DNA of 64,000 nt, taken from the NCBI GenBank assembly GCA_963762735.1, contig CAVXMG010000003.1, positions 349,045 through 413,044 of the forward strand, given 5' to 3'. The notes beneath the pieces are model-generated. The model was given only the letters and a program-made list of their open reading frames with translations. It was not told the origin of the DNA and ran no database searches. The DNA comes from DASXKD01 sp963762735. GTDB taxonomy: Bacteria > Actinomycetota > Actinomycetes > Streptosporangiales > Streptosporangiaceae. The translations under genes and the position numbers were made by a program. The first letter of the stretch is position 1. Each line of letters begins with the position of its first letter. Below are positions 24,004 to 33,326 of the stretch, in pieces.

Positions 24004-25428
24004 GTGGCGACTATGACGCAGCAACCCGATCCAGCGGCACAGCCGACGGTTTTCGTCCTCTTCGGGGCGACCGGCGACCTGGCCAGGCGGATGGTGCTGC
24101 CGGCTTGGTACCGGCTGGCGTGCGGGGGGCTCCTGCCGCGGCAGTGGCTGCTGGTGGGCAACGGCCGCGGCGACATCACGCACGAAAGCTTCCGCGCCCG
24201 CGTCCACGATGCGCTCACCGAGTTCGGCCCCAAGCCCGAGGGCAGGGACTGGGATTCATTCGCGCAGCGGGTGTTCTTCGCTGGCGGCGGGTTCAGCCCC
24301 GACAGCCCCGGCAGCCTGCCGGACGTGCTCGGCGAGGCGCGCGCATCGCTGGGCGGCAGCCCGCAGCTGATGCACTACCTGGCCGTCCCGCCGGTTGCCT
24401 TCGGCGGGCTGACTCAGGCGCTGGGGCGGTACGGGCTGGCCCACGGCGCCCGGGTCGTCTACGAGAAGCCATTTGGCACCTCGCCCAGCAGTTTCCGCGA
24501 ACTCGACCGGGTCGTTCATTCCGTCCTGGATGAGCAGCAGGTGTACCGGATCGACCATTTCCTGGGCAAGGAAGCCACCCAGGATCTGCACCTGCTCCGC
24601 TTCGCCAACGGATCGTCCGCTGCGTACTGGGACGGCGAGCACATCGAGTCGGTGCAGATCGACGTGCCCGAGACCCTCGGGATCAGCGACCGGGCCAAGT
24701 TCTACGACGCTACCGGCGCGGTCCTGGACATGCTCGTCACGCACTTGTTCCAGGTGGCCGCCGAAGTCGCCATGGAACCCCCGGCCAGCCTGGACGCGCT
24801 GGGCCTGCAGGCGGCCCGGGAGAAGGTCATCAGTGACTTCCGGCCGCTGGACCCGCAGGAGATCGTGCTGGGGCAATTCGATGGGTACCGGGAGGTGCCG
24901 GGTGTCGATCCGCACTCCAGCCGGGACACGTTCGTGGCTGCCCGGCTGTGGGTCGACAACCCCCGCTGGCGGAACGTGCCGTTCTACCTGCGGACCGGGA
25001 AGCGGATGGCCGCGTCGAAGCAGCGGGTCAGCCTGATTTTGCGCGAGCCGCCCGGGCCCCTGTCCGGTCGGCTGCCGCGCGATGGGAACGTGCTGTCTTT
25101 CTCGCTGGCCGGCGACGGGGAGATCGACCTGTTCTTGGTGGCAAAAAAGCCCGGGCCCGCGCTGGACCTCGACGTCGCCCGTGCGTCGATCCCGCTGGCC
25201 AGCCTGCACGGCGCCGACCCGCTGCCACCGTATGTGCGGCTGATCCACGATGTCCTGCTCGGCGACCGCTCGCTGTTCACTCGGCCCGACGGGCTGGCCG
25301 CGGTGTGGCAGGTGGCCGACCCGCTGCTCACCAATCCGCCCCCGGTCCGCGGGTACGCTCCCGGCTCGTGGGGACCCGCCAAAGCCCGCGAGCTCATCGC
25401 ACCCGGGCAATGGCTCCTGGGCCAGTAA
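24004..25428 (+). CDS. zwf: Glucose-6-phosphate 1-dehydrogenase
   Basis: 474 aa from GTG 24004. It catalyses glucose-6-phosphate plus NAD(P)+ to 6-phosphogluconolactone, the entry to the oxidative pentose-phosphate pathway. Hallmarks: the NADP loop VFVLFGATGDLARRMVLPAW (~16-35, GATGDLA), RVVYEKPFGTSPSSFRELD, the active-site helix YRIDHFLGKEATQDLHLLRF (RIDHFLGKE, Lys binds substrate, His catalytic) and later YLRTGKRMAASKQRVSLILR. Length is near the usual ~490. It is not grouped with 6-phosphogluconolactonase or opcA, so it may be a second, stand-alone copy. A transketolase gene lies 8 kb away. Confidence 0.93.
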   Translation: MATMTQQPDPAAQPTVFVLFGATGDLARRMVLPAWYRLACGGLLPRQWLLVGNGRGDITHESFRARVHDALTEFGPKPEGRDWDSFAQRVFFAGGGFSPDSPGSLPDVLGEARASLGGSPQLMHYLAVPPVAFGGLTQALGRYGLAHGARVVYEKPFGTSPSSFRELDRVVHSVLDEQQVYRIDHFLGKEATQDLHLLRFANGSSAAYWDGEHIESVQIDVPETLGISDRAKFYDATGAVLDMLVTHLFQVAAEVAMEPPASLDALGLQAAREKVISDFRPLDPQEIVLGQFDGYREVPGVDPHSSRDTFVAARLWVDNPRWRNVPFYLRTGKRMAASKQRVSLILREPPGPLSGRLPRDGNVLSFSLAGDGEIDLFLVAKKPGPALDLDVARASIPLASLHGADPLPPYVRLIHDVLLGDRSLFTRPDGLAAVWQVADPLLTNPPPVRGYAPGSWGPAKARELIAPGQWLLGQ

Positions 25429-25629
25429 CCACCCGGCCGCGACACCAGCCGACCTGCTGGATAGTGCGGCCGATCTCCGTCAAAGCAGGTCAGGCCCATG
25501 GGGGTTGTAGCTGGTATGCGAGGTGCCCGCGGGCCCGCCCCACCGCCTTCGTGTTCGGCTGCGGCCGCAGCCGAAGAAGACGCGGTGCCGCGTCTATGCG
25601 ACCGGGCGGGCAGGTGAAACGATCGTCGC

Positions 25630-28014
25630 GTGACGCAGCCGGGCGCGATCCAGGTCACTGATCAGCTGGAGCGCCGGATCCGCAAGCCGATCGACGGGCT
25701 GCGCTGCATCATGTCCTGTATTTGGATATTCGTGCTGGCAGTGGCCGCCGTCGCGGCGGCCGCGACCACGACGGGGGTGGAGACCGACATCGTGGGCGCG
25801 AGTCGGCGGCTGCCGCACGCCCTGCTCGTCGTCGCCCCGCCGATTGCGCTGTTCGCGCTGCTGATCCTGCCCATGGCACTCGCTGTCTCCCAGCTCGTCA
25901 GGCGTCAGGTTCGCCATCTCGCCGAGGCGGTGGCGACCGGCCTGCTGGCCGGCGCCGCGGCCGAGGTCGCCAACATCCTGCTCTCGCACCCCGCAGCCGC
26001 CCGGCTCTACGACGCGATCATCATGGCGCGCCCCGGTGTCAGCCACGTCCACGCCCTCGACCCCTACCTGGCTGGCCTGGTCGCCTACGCCACCATGATC
26101 GGGTTGGCCGGACGGCTGGCCTGGCGGAATGCGCTGGGGCTGGCGATCGGCTTGTATGCGATCGTGCAGCTGGCGGCGTTGCACACCACCGCCCTCTCCA
26201 TCCTGATCACGTTGCTGGTCGGCCGCGCGATCGGCCTCGTCGTCCGGTATGGCGCGGGCTCGACATCGCAGCGTCCCCCAGCACGGGACATCGCCGCGGC
26301 GCTGTCCACCGGAGACCTGGCCGTGACCGCGATCCGGCGGGTGCGCCAGGCCGGCCCCGGGGTGGCCGGATCCCGTCACTACGCGGTGGCGACGCAGGAC
26401 GGCAGCCAGCTCGACGTGGTCGTGTTCGACAGGGACCAGCAGGCGGCTGGCGCGTTCTACCGGCTGTACCGCTGGGTCCGAGTGCAGGGACAGGTGTCAC
26501 GCAACGTCCCGCTGTCGGTCTACCACACGATCGAGCGCAGGGCCCTGCTCTCCTACGCGACCGAAGACGCGGGCGTGCCCACGCCGCGGTTGCGCACCCT
26601 GGTGCGGGTCGGACCCGAAGCCGCCGTGCTGGCCTACGATCACTGCGAAGGGACCACGCTGGCGCAGCGGAATCCCGGGTACACCGACGCCGAGCTCGGG
26701 GGCATCTGGGACGCGGTGACCCAACTGCACGCGCACCACGTCACCCACCGCGGGCTCACCGCCGACCGCATCGTGTTCACGGCCGACGACCGGGTCATGC
26801 TGCTCGACCCCGGCGACGGCGACGTGGCCGCGAGCGACCTGCAGATACGCCTGGACCTGGCCCAGCTCATCGCCGAGCTCGCGTTGTTCGTGGGGCCGGA
26901 GAAGTCCGCGGGGCTGGCGGTTGAGAAGGTCGCCGGGAGCGAGCTGGTGGCCGTGCTGCCGCTGCTGCAGCCGGTCGCGCTCGCCCGTTCCACCAGGAAG
27001 GCGCTGCGCCGTCGGCGCGATGTCCTGCCGACCGTCCGTAAAATGCTGCTGGCGGCCGTGCCCGGCGGCGAAGTCACGCCGGTACAGCTGGAGCGCATCC
27101 GGCCGCGCACCCTGGTGACGCTGGTCGCCAGCGTCGCCGCCATCTACCTGCTGGCCGGCGAACTCGCCCGGGCCAGTCCCGGGAGCGTGCTGCGATCGGC
27201 CGACTGGCGCTGGGGGGTCGTGGCGCTGGCGCTGTCGGCGGTGACCTACGTGGGCGCGGCGCTGTCGCTGTCCGGGTTCGTCGCCGAGCGGCTGCACTTC
27301 CTCCGCACTCTCCTCGTCCAGCTGGCCGGCTCCTTCGTCACGCTAGTGACGCCTGCCGCCGTCGGGGGTGCCGCCCTGAACGTCCGGTACCTGCAGCGCA
27401 GGAAGATCCCTGCGCCGGTCGCGGTGGCCAGCGTCGGCGTGTCCCAGGTGGTGGCCTTCGTCCTGCACATCCTGTTGCTTGTCGTGTTCGCCGCGATCGC
27501 GGGAACCGGGACCAAAGGCCCGATTACGCCACCGACGTGGGCTTACTTCGTGCTGGCCGGGCTCGTAGTACTGGCGGGCGTGGTGCTCGCCGTCCCCGCC
27601 GGGCGGCGACTGGTGCGAGCGCGCTTCTCGCCGACCTTCGGTCAGGTGCTGCCGCGGCTGCTCGACGTAGCGCAGCATCCGCGCAAGCTCGCTGAGGGCA
27701 TCGGCGGCGCGCTGCTGCTGAGCCTCGCGTATATCTTGTGCCTGGCCGCGTGCGTCGCGGCGTTCGGCAGGTCGGTTCCGTTCGCGAAGATCGGCTTTGT
27801 TTACCTGACGGGGAGCGCGATCGGCTCGATCATTCCCACCCCGGGCGGGCTGGGCGCAGTGGAGGCCGCGCTGACCGCCGGCCTGACCGCCGCGGGCGTG
27901 CCAGGCGCCGTCGCGGTCAGCGCGGTGCTGCTGTTCCGGCTGCTGACCTTCTGGCTCCCGGTTCCCTTCGGCTGGGCCGCACTGAACTTCCTGGAGCACC
28001 AACAGGACCTGTGA
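25630..28014 (+). CDS. Kinase-like / LPG-synthase (UPF0104) fusion membrane protein
   Basis: 794 aa from GTG 25630. Three parts can be seen. N-terminal membrane block (~25-210, about five helices such as IMSCIWIFVLAVAAVAAAAT). Cytoplasmic kinase-like part (~215-470) with ALLSYATEDAGVPTPRLRTL, LHAHHVTHRGLTADRIVFTA (a degenerate HRD-like loop: HRGL) and VMLLDPGDGDVAASDLQIRL (a degenerate DFG-like loop). C-terminal block (~490-790) matches flippase-type LPG synthase/UPF0104 proteins (FVTLVTPAAVGGAALNVRYL, IPTPGGLGAVEAALTAGLTA). Members may flip or modify lipids. Lysyl transferase itself is absent. Confidence 0.85.
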   Translation: MTQPGAIQVTDQLERRIRKPIDGLRCIMSCIWIFVLAVAAVAAAATTTGVETDIVGASRRLPHALLVVAPPIALFALLILPMALAVSQLVRRQVRHLAEAVATGLLAGAAAEVANILLSHPAAARLYDAIIMARPGVSHVHALDPYLAGLVAYATMIGLAGRLAWRNALGLAIGLYAIVQLAALHTTALSILITLLVGRAIGLVVRYGAGSTSQRPPARDIAAALSTGDLAVTAIRRVRQAGPGVAGSRHYAVATQDGSQLDVVVFDRDQQAAGAFYRLYRWVRVQGQVSRNVPLSVYHTIERRALLSYATEDAGVPTPRLRTLVRVGPEAAVLAYDHCEGTTLAQRNPGYTDAELGGIWDAVTQLHAHHVTHRGLTADRIVFTADDRVMLLDPGDGDVAASDLQIRLDLAQLIAELALFVGPEKSAGLAVEKVAGSELVAVLPLLQPVALARSTRKALRRRRDVLPTVRKMLLAAVPGGEVTPVQLERIRPRTLVTLVASVAAIYLLAGELARASPGSVLRSADWRWGVVALALSAVTYVGAALSLSGFVAERLHFLRTLLVQLAGSFVTLVTPAAVGGAALNVRYLQRRKIPAPVAVASVGVSQVVAFVLHILLLVVFAAIAGTGTKGPITPPTWAYFVLAGLVVLAGVVLAVPAGRRLVRARFSPTFGQVLPRLLDVAQHPRKLAEGIGGALLLSLAYILCLAACVAAFGRSVPFAKIGFVYLTGSAIGSIIPTPGGLGAVEAALTAGLTAAGVPGAVAVSAVLLFRLLTFWLPVPFGWAALNFLEHQQDL

Positions 28015-28248
28015 CCTGGAGCGCCAGCGCGCCGGGAAGGCAGCGGCACGGGCCGCGGTCCTGCTGCCTGGCCGGGCACCGGCATCTGGCGGGACGGGAC
28101 TTCAGGGAATTCACTGTGCGGTTGCGGCATTGCACGAGTGGGCCTGCGGTGAATCATCGTGGATGAGCCAGCGGGCCCGGCACGCACGCTGACCGTATCG
28201 CCGGCAGATCCCGTCCGGGTCATCTGTCCCTGAGCAAACGGAGCTTTC

Positions 28249-29905
28249 GTGACCGAAGCCCATGCCGGTCTGTCCGGACAGGATCAGCGCCGCCGCGGCC
28301 AGCAGGCCAGGGACGGCGGCGGGGACCTGGGCCAGCGCGGAAATAAGTGGTGGACGCTAGCCGGGGTGTGCCTGGGCACGTTCATGTTGCTGCTGGATAT
28401 CACGATCGTGAATGTCGCCCTGCCGGACATCCAGAAGGCGCTGCACTCCAGCTTCTCCGACCTGCAGTGGATCGTTGACGCTTACGCGCTGACGCTGGCG
28501 GCGTTCTTGCTGACGGCGGGCAGCCTGGCGGACATGTACGGCCGCCGCCTGCTGTGGCTGATCGGCCTGGTGGTGTTCACCGGCGCGTCGGTGCTGTGCG
28601 GCTTTGCGGTCAGCACGCTGATGCTCCAGCTTTCCCGCGCCTTGCAGGGGGTCGGCGGGGCGATCATGTTCGCGGTGTCGCTGGCACTGCTGGCTGATGC
28701 CTTCCGCGGCAAGGACCGGGGCGCCGCGTTCGGGGCCTGGGGAGCGGTGACCGGCCTGGCGGTGGCCATCGGCCCGCTGCTCGGCGGCGTGCTGACCTCG
28801 GGCCTGTCGTGGCGGTGGATCTTCTTCGTCAACGTGCCGATCGGGATCGCGGCCGCCGTGATCTCGGTGATGAAGGTGACGGAATCGCGCGCGCCACAGG
28901 CCAGCGGGCCCGACTGGCCAGGCTTCGTGCTCTTCACGGTGGCGCTGGCGAGCCTGGTCTACGGCCTGATCGAGTCGAACCAGCGGTCCTTCACCGACGG
29001 CCTCGTGCTCGGCTGTTTCGCCGCCGCGGCCGTGCTGCTCGTTGCTTTCGTCCTCGTGGAGCGGCGCCGGGTGCACCCGATGTTCGACCTGACGCTGTTC
29101 AGGCTGCCGACCTTCAGCGGCGGCTCGGTCGCGGCGTTCGGGCTCAGCGCCTCCATCTTCTCGATGCTGCTCTACCTCGTGCTGTACCTGCAGGACATTC
29201 TGGGCTACTCGCCGCTGGCGTACCGGCGTGCGGGTGATGTTCCTGTCGGGAGCCATCCTGGTGAGCGCCACGGTGGCCGGCAGACTTTCCTCGCGCGTGC
29301 CGGTCCGGCTGCTGATCGGGCCCGGCCTGATCATGGTCGGCGTGGGCCTGCTGCTCATGCGCGGGCTCAACGCGGGCTCGGCCTGGGCCCATCTCATTCC
29401 GGGAATGATCGTGGCCGGCGTCGGGGTCGGCCTGGTGAACCCGCCGCTGGCCTCCACCGCCGTCGGCGTCGTGCCACCGCAGCAGGCCGGCATGGCCTCG
29501 GGCATCAACTCCACCTTCCGCCAGGTCGGCATCGCCACCGGCATCGCCTTGCTGGGGACGCTGTTTTCCAACCACGTGCGCGACCAGGTGCTGGCCGGGG
29601 TGGCCGCGATACCCGGGCTGTCCCACAGCGGCCCGCAGATCGCCACCGCAGTGCAGTCCGGGGAGATCGCCCACGTAATCAGCAAGCTGCCCAGCCACGC
29701 CAGGCAGGCCATAGCAGTAATCACCCGGACCGCCTTCACCACCGGCCTGAACCGCATCCTGCTGGTCGCGGCAATCATCGCGCTGGTGTCGGGCGTGGTC
29801 TCCCTTGCCACCATCCGCAGCAAGGACTTCGTCCAGCAGCAGGGCGCCAGCCCCGCAGGCCCTACAGCCACAGGGCAAGCAGCGACCCCGCCTGAACACG
29901 CGTAA
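28249..29905 (+). pseudogene. MFS drug exporter, DHA2 (14-helix, EmrB/QacA) type, one frameshift
   Basis: Proton-coupled multidrug exporter. Frame 1 from GTG 28249 carries helices 1-8, including the family marks LLLDITIVNVALPDIQKALH, WIVDAYALTLAAFLLTAGSL, MYGRRLLWLIGLVVFTGASV and ALQGVGGAIMFAVSLALLAD, up to LQDILGYSPLA near 29220. The frame then slips by one base (an extra T in GCGTACC; removing it gives ATGVRVMFLSG). Frame 2 completes it: SGAILVSATVAGRLSSRVPV, GMIVAGVGVGLVNPPLASTA, GMASGINSTFRQVGIATGIA. Both halves are undecayed, so a sequence error is likely. Substrate unknown. Confidence 0.85.
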
Positions 29906-30110
29906 GCATTTTCCCGCGGGCAGCGGCCGGCACACTGAGATCGACTCACTTGAGGTGATCTGGCTTCGGGCCCGGCGTGGACCGGACGCCTGGCCATGCA
30001 CCAAATGAGGTTGGCAAGCGCGGGCACGTTGCAGCGGCTTTCGTAGCCGGGCCGACGTTGGGGGAAATGTCGGTGTTGCCCCCAGGGCGGGTGTCCGATG
30101 TGATGGGGGC

Positions 30111-31307
30111 ATGCCAGACGCACCGCTCGCGCATCCGCTGCTCAAGCTCGGCCGCTTGGAACTGGATCCGGCACTGCGGGCCTTCCAGCCGGGCCCGGCA
30201 GTGTCCGACCCGGTGGTGACGGCTACGGTCGAGGTGCCGGACTCGGCGTCCGAACGGCAGCAGGCCTGGGACGTGGCCTGGGCCGATGCCGGCCGCGAAG
30301 CCATCGAACTCGGCGCCGGCCAGCGTACCGCCGAGGCGCTGGCCGCGGGCGCCGCAAATGCGCCCGCTGACGGCTCCCGGGTGGTGGTCGCGGCGCAGGG
30401 GGCGGTCCTGCTCGCGCGCTGGCTGCCACCTGGCTCGGCCACGAACTCGGTGCGGGCAGGGCCACTGCCCCATCTGACGGAAGTGGCCGCGGCCGCCGCA
30501 CGGCGTCCTGCTCACGTGGTGCTGCTGGCGGACCGTGACGGCGCCACCGTCATAGCCCACAACGCTGGCGATCAGCATCCGGCCCGGCGGTTCCCGGTTG
30601 GCGCCCGTCCCGGTGCGCAGCGCGACCCGCACCCGCATCGGCCACCCGCGCTGCATCACGGCCCGCGGCACGTGACCGGCTCCGAGCCGGAAAGCGGCGG
30701 CGAGCGGAACGCCGAGTTCGTCGCCGGGCGCGTTTCCGAGGCCGCGGCCAGCGTCAGCGCGCATATCGTCCTCGGCGCGGGCGATCAGCAAATCCTCGAC
30801 GCTGTCTCGGCCCATCTGCCTGGATCACTGGGCCCCGTCACCACCATTGCTACCGGGCCCGTGCCCGCCGACGGTGACGCCCAGCTGAGCGCCGAGATCG
30901 CCGCCGCTCTCAGCGAGATCACCGCCAGCGCCATCGACGCCATCGGTGATCTGGTCGCGGCCAACGCCGCCGGGCCGGAGCCCGCCGCGGTCCGCGGCAT
31001 AGAGGCCGTCGCAGAGCAGCTGGCCGAGCAGCAGGTCGCGGTGCTCCTGGTGGCGGCCGACATCTCGGCCGGCCCGGCAGCTCCGGCGTACCGGATCGGA
31101 AGCCAGCCAACCGAGCTCATCGCCGCCAGCTCCGGTCCGGGCATCGAGGTGCCGCTGGAGGATGGGCTGGTCTGGGCCGCGCTGCACCAGGACGCGGTCG
31201 TCGTGCAGGTGCCGGATGGCACCGGCCCGCTGGCGGGCCAGCCAGCGGCCGCGCTGCTGCGCCGCGGGCGAGGACTCCCAGAACCTGCGCGGCCGGGAGC
31301 ACCCTGA
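30111..31307 (+). CDS. baeRF2/Vms1-type (Rv2629-like) release-factor-fold protein
   Basis: 398 aa. The sequence matches the bacterial archaeo-eukaryotic release factor family 2. N-terminal part: VVVAAQGAVLLARWLPPG and RPAHVVLLADRDGATVIAHN. Middle: ESGGERNAEFVAGRVSEAAA, SAHIVLGAGDQQILDAVSAH. C-terminal part: RGIEAVAEQLAEQQVAVLLV, EVPLEDGLVWAALHQDAVVV. The eRF1 middle-domain GGQ is not visible; members are thought to act on stalled peptidyl-tRNA or in translation stress, as yeast Vms1 does. Mycobacterial Rv2629 is hypoxia-linked. The last ~15 residues (GLPEPARPGAP) look unnatural and may reflect a shift. Confidence 0.82.
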   Translation: MPDAPLAHPLLKLGRLELDPALRAFQPGPAVSDPVVTATVEVPDSASERQQAWDVAWADAGREAIELGAGQRTAEALAAGAANAPADGSRVVVAAQGAVLLARWLPPGSATNSVRAGPLPHLTEVAAAAARRPAHVVLLADRDGATVIAHNAGDQHPARRFPVGARPGAQRDPHPHRPPALHHGPRHVTGSEPESGGERNAEFVAGRVSEAAASVSAHIVLGAGDQQILDAVSAHLPGSLGPVTTIATGPVPADGDAQLSAEIAAALSEITASAIDAIGDLVAANAAGPEPAAVRGIEAVAEQLAEQQVAVLLVAADISAGPAAPAYRIGSQPTELIAASSGPGIEVPLEDGLVWAALHQDAVVVQVPDGTGPLAGQPAAALLRRGRGLPEPARPGAP

Positions 31308-31314
31308 CGCGGCG

Positions 31315-31581
31315 GCTGAGCCAGCGCACCTCGGCCATCGTCACCGGGAAACGCTGCGCCAGATCTTCCAGCATCCGGTGAGCCACAACATCGAATGGCA
31401 CGCGGTGATGTCGTTGCTGGAAGCCGCCGGCACGGTGACCGTTCGCCACGACGGGAAGGTCGCCGTCAAGATCGGGCCGGAGCTTGAGTTCCTCGACCCG
31501 CCGGCCGGCAAGGACATCGATACCCAGATGGTCATCGACCTGCGCCGGATGCTGAGCAACGCGGGTTACGGCCCGCACTAG
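31315..31581 (+). CDS. Small conserved protein following baeRF2, start unresolved
   Basis: Recognisable from about 31320: HRHRETLRQIFQHPVSHNIE, then WHAVMSLLEAAGTVTVRHDG, KVAVKIGPELEFLDPPAGKD and QMVIDLRRMLSNAGYG. This is a common ~95-residue actinobacterial protein. Its HxxIEWxxVxSLLE start and RHDGKVAV strand suggest a HicA-like two-layer fold, but that is inference. No ATG or GTG lies in frame between 31261 and GTG 31378, and the frame continues back into the baeRF2 gene. The 5' end is therefore damaged or its start lies within the upstream gene. Function unknown; the tandem with baeRF2 suggests a link. Confidence 0.6.
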   Translation, partial: AEPAHLGHRHRETLRQIFQHPVSHNIEWHAVMSLLEAAGTVTVRHDGKVAVKIGPELEFLDPPAGKDIDTQMVIDLRRMLSNAGYGPH

Positions 31582-31811
31582 AAGTTCCGCCGCCGCACAG
31601 CATCCGGCCCAAGCTGCCAGCAGCGTGCCGACACGGGCGTCGTGGAGGTCGCCCGATAGTGGCGGGTCCGCGCGCGAGTTAGCGCGGACCTAATAGCGGA
31701 AAGTGACCCTGGCCGTCGCGGGCAGGGCCGCTGCGAGATCGGCGCTGGTGTAACGCTGTCGGAGTGCGCCGCCGATCGATATCAGCACACCACCGGCGGA
31801 ACAATGATCCC

Positions 31812-32579
31812 GTGTCCCGTATCTTCATCACTGGCTCCACCGACGGCCTCGGCCGCGCCGCCGCCGGTGTCCTCATCGGTGATGGCCATGACGTGGTCCT
31901 GCACGCCCGCACCCTCGAGCGGGCGGCGGCGCTGCGTGACCTCGCCCCGGGCGCCGCGGGAGTCGTCATCGGCGACCTCGCCAGCGCCGCCGAAACCAGG
32001 GACCTCGCCGGTCAGGTGAACGGCATCGGCCGGATGGACGCGGTCATCCACAATGCCGGCGTCTACCTCGAGCCGTCCCGCGCTGCGACCGCCGAAGGCC
32101 ACGCGACGACCTTCGCGGTGAATACCCTCGCCCCCTACCTGCTCACTGCGCTGATCGACCGCCCGGCGCGGCTGATCTACCTCAGCAGCGGACTGCATCA
32201 CGCAGGTGCCGGGCCGCTTGGGGATATCGACTGGACGGGGCGGCCGTGGAACGCTGCACGGGCATACGCCGAGAGCAAGCTGCAGGTAACCGCGCTCGCG
32301 CTCACCCTCGCGCGCGCGTGGCCGGACGTGCTCAGCAACGCCGTCGATCCGGGCTGGGTCCCGACCAAGATGGGCGGCGCCGCAGCGACCGACGACCTGG
32401 AGATGGGATACCTCACCCAGACATGGCTGGCTGTCAGCAACGACCCAGCGGCAACCGTGAGCGGCGGCTACTGGTACCACCGGCAGCGGCAGAAGCCCGC
32501 ATCACAAGCCCGTGACCTGGCTTTCCAGGACCGGCTGATGGACCGGCTGGCCGCGCTCACCGGCGTCGCACTCTTCTAG
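31812..32579 (+). CDS. Short-chain dehydrogenase/reductase
   Basis: 255 aa from GTG 31812, where the first strand begins (SRIFITGSTDGLGRAAA). Cofactor loop TGSTDGLG at ~7-14. HNAG (variant NNAG) is in DAVIHNAGVYLEPSRA, and the active-site Ser is in LIYLSSGLHHAG. The Tyr-x3-Lys pair is YAESK, in RAYAESKLQVTALAL, and NAVDPGWVPTKMGG follows, a post-catalytic PG motif. All catalytic residues are present. It probably reduces or oxidises a small carbonyl or alcohol with NADP(H); substrate unknown. It converges on the flavodoxin-like gene through a shared terminator. Confidence 0.87.
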   Translation: MSRIFITGSTDGLGRAAAGVLIGDGHDVVLHARTLERAAALRDLAPGAAGVVIGDLASAAETRDLAGQVNGIGRMDAVIHNAGVYLEPSRAATAEGHATTFAVNTLAPYLLTALIDRPARLIYLSSGLHHAGAGPLGDIDWTGRPWNAARAYAESKLQVTALALTLARAWPDVLSNAVDPGWVPTKMGGAAATDDLEMGYLTQTWLAVSNDPAATVSGGYWYHRQRQKPASQARDLAFQDRLMDRLAALTGVALF

Positions 32580-32650
32580 CGACGCAGCCGCCTCCACCGA
32601 GATCCGAGGTCGCGTGCCGAACTGCCTGACTCCGGCGGCCCTCCTCATTG

Positions 32651-32690
32651 GATCGTCACCTGCTGCCACTGTGGGCAGGAGGTAACGATC
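32651..32690. terminator. Long near-perfect hairpin between convergent genes
   Basis: GATCGT-c-ACCT-g-CTGCC pairs with GGCAG-g-AGGT-a-ACGATC around a 6-nt loop: 15 paired bases with two symmetric mismatches. It overlaps the last 2 bp of the reductase gene at 32689 and would serve both strands. Confidence 0.65.
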
Positions 32691-33141
32691 ACCCGGCGAC
32701 CTCGGCCGCGAGCAGCGCGCCCAGTTCCCAGCAGGCCAGCAGGTCCTGCTTGGCCGGGGCTCCCGTGACGCAGACCGGCGGCCGGACCGTCCGCCACCGC
32801 AGCCCGGTGGCGATCGCCTGCACCGCGCGCACGGCACCGGTGGTGTCCATCCCGCCGTGCACATACAGGCCGTAGGGCCGCCGCTGGGTTGCCTCCAGGC
32901 ACGGGTAGTAGATGCCGTCGAAGAAATGTTTCAGCGCGCCGGACATGTAGCCGATGTTGGCCGGCGTGCCGAGCAGGTAACCATCGGCCTGCAGCACATC
33001 GGCGGCCGCCGCGGTCAGGGCAGGCCGCAAGATCACCTCGACGCCTTCGATCTCATCGGTCCGCGCTCCGCTGACCACTGCCTCGAGCATCTCTTGCAGC
33101 ACTGGCGAGGGCGTGTGATGTACGACCAAGAGCCTGGGCAT
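32689..33141 (-). CDS. Flavodoxin-fold NAD(P)H-dependent oxidoreductase
   Basis: 150 aa from ATG 33141 (MPRLLVVHHTPSPVLQEMLE). The first strand and phosphate loop LVVHHTPSPVLQEMLEAVV resemble flavodoxin and NADPH-dependent FMN reductases. GYLLGTPANIGYMSGALKHF (~70-89) is the family's second flavin-contact loop, with LKHFFDGIYYPC after it, and YGLYVHGGMDTTGAV is the third. It probably binds FMN and passes electrons to quinones or other acceptors. Complete and without export signal. It is divergent from transketolase. Confidence 0.82.
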   Translation of the reverse strand: MPRLLVVHHTPSPVLQEMLEAVVSGARTDEIEGVEVILRPALTAAAADVLQADGYLLGTPANIGYMSGALKHFFDGIYYPCLEATQRRPYGLYVHGGMDTTGAVRAVQAIATGLRWRTVRPPVCVTGAPAKQDLLACWELGALLAAEVAG

Positions 33142-33266
33142 CAGCGCTGAGCATAGACGACTCATCCAAGGCGCTGCCACGGCCGGAAGAGACGGGCGAG
33201 TGTGGCGGCCGCCCGCTGTGAATTGCCCACCCTACGGCCCGGTCGGCTTCCTGTGCGTGGAGACGG

Positions 33267-33281
33267 CCTAGCCTGGCTAGG
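33267..33281. promoter_or_regulatory. Perfect 7-1-7 palindrome upstream of transketolase
   Basis: CCTAGCC-T-GGCTAGG, 46 bp before GTG 33327. It contains TAGCCT, a plausible -10 for actinobacteria, so a repressor bound here would block the transketolase promoter. No regulator gene is adjacent. Confidence 0.45.
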
Positions 33282-33326
33282 TGTGCGTGTCGGCGATCCG
33301 CGCAACCGCAAGCCAAGGAGGTACTC

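Noticed and set aside
22709..24016. 435-aa plus-strand open frame
   Set aside because: Antisense to the conserved 476-aa protein.
28357..30442. Two large minus-strand open frames (588 and 432 aa)
   Set aside because: Antisense to the MFS exporter; low-complexity Arg/Gln/Ala composition.
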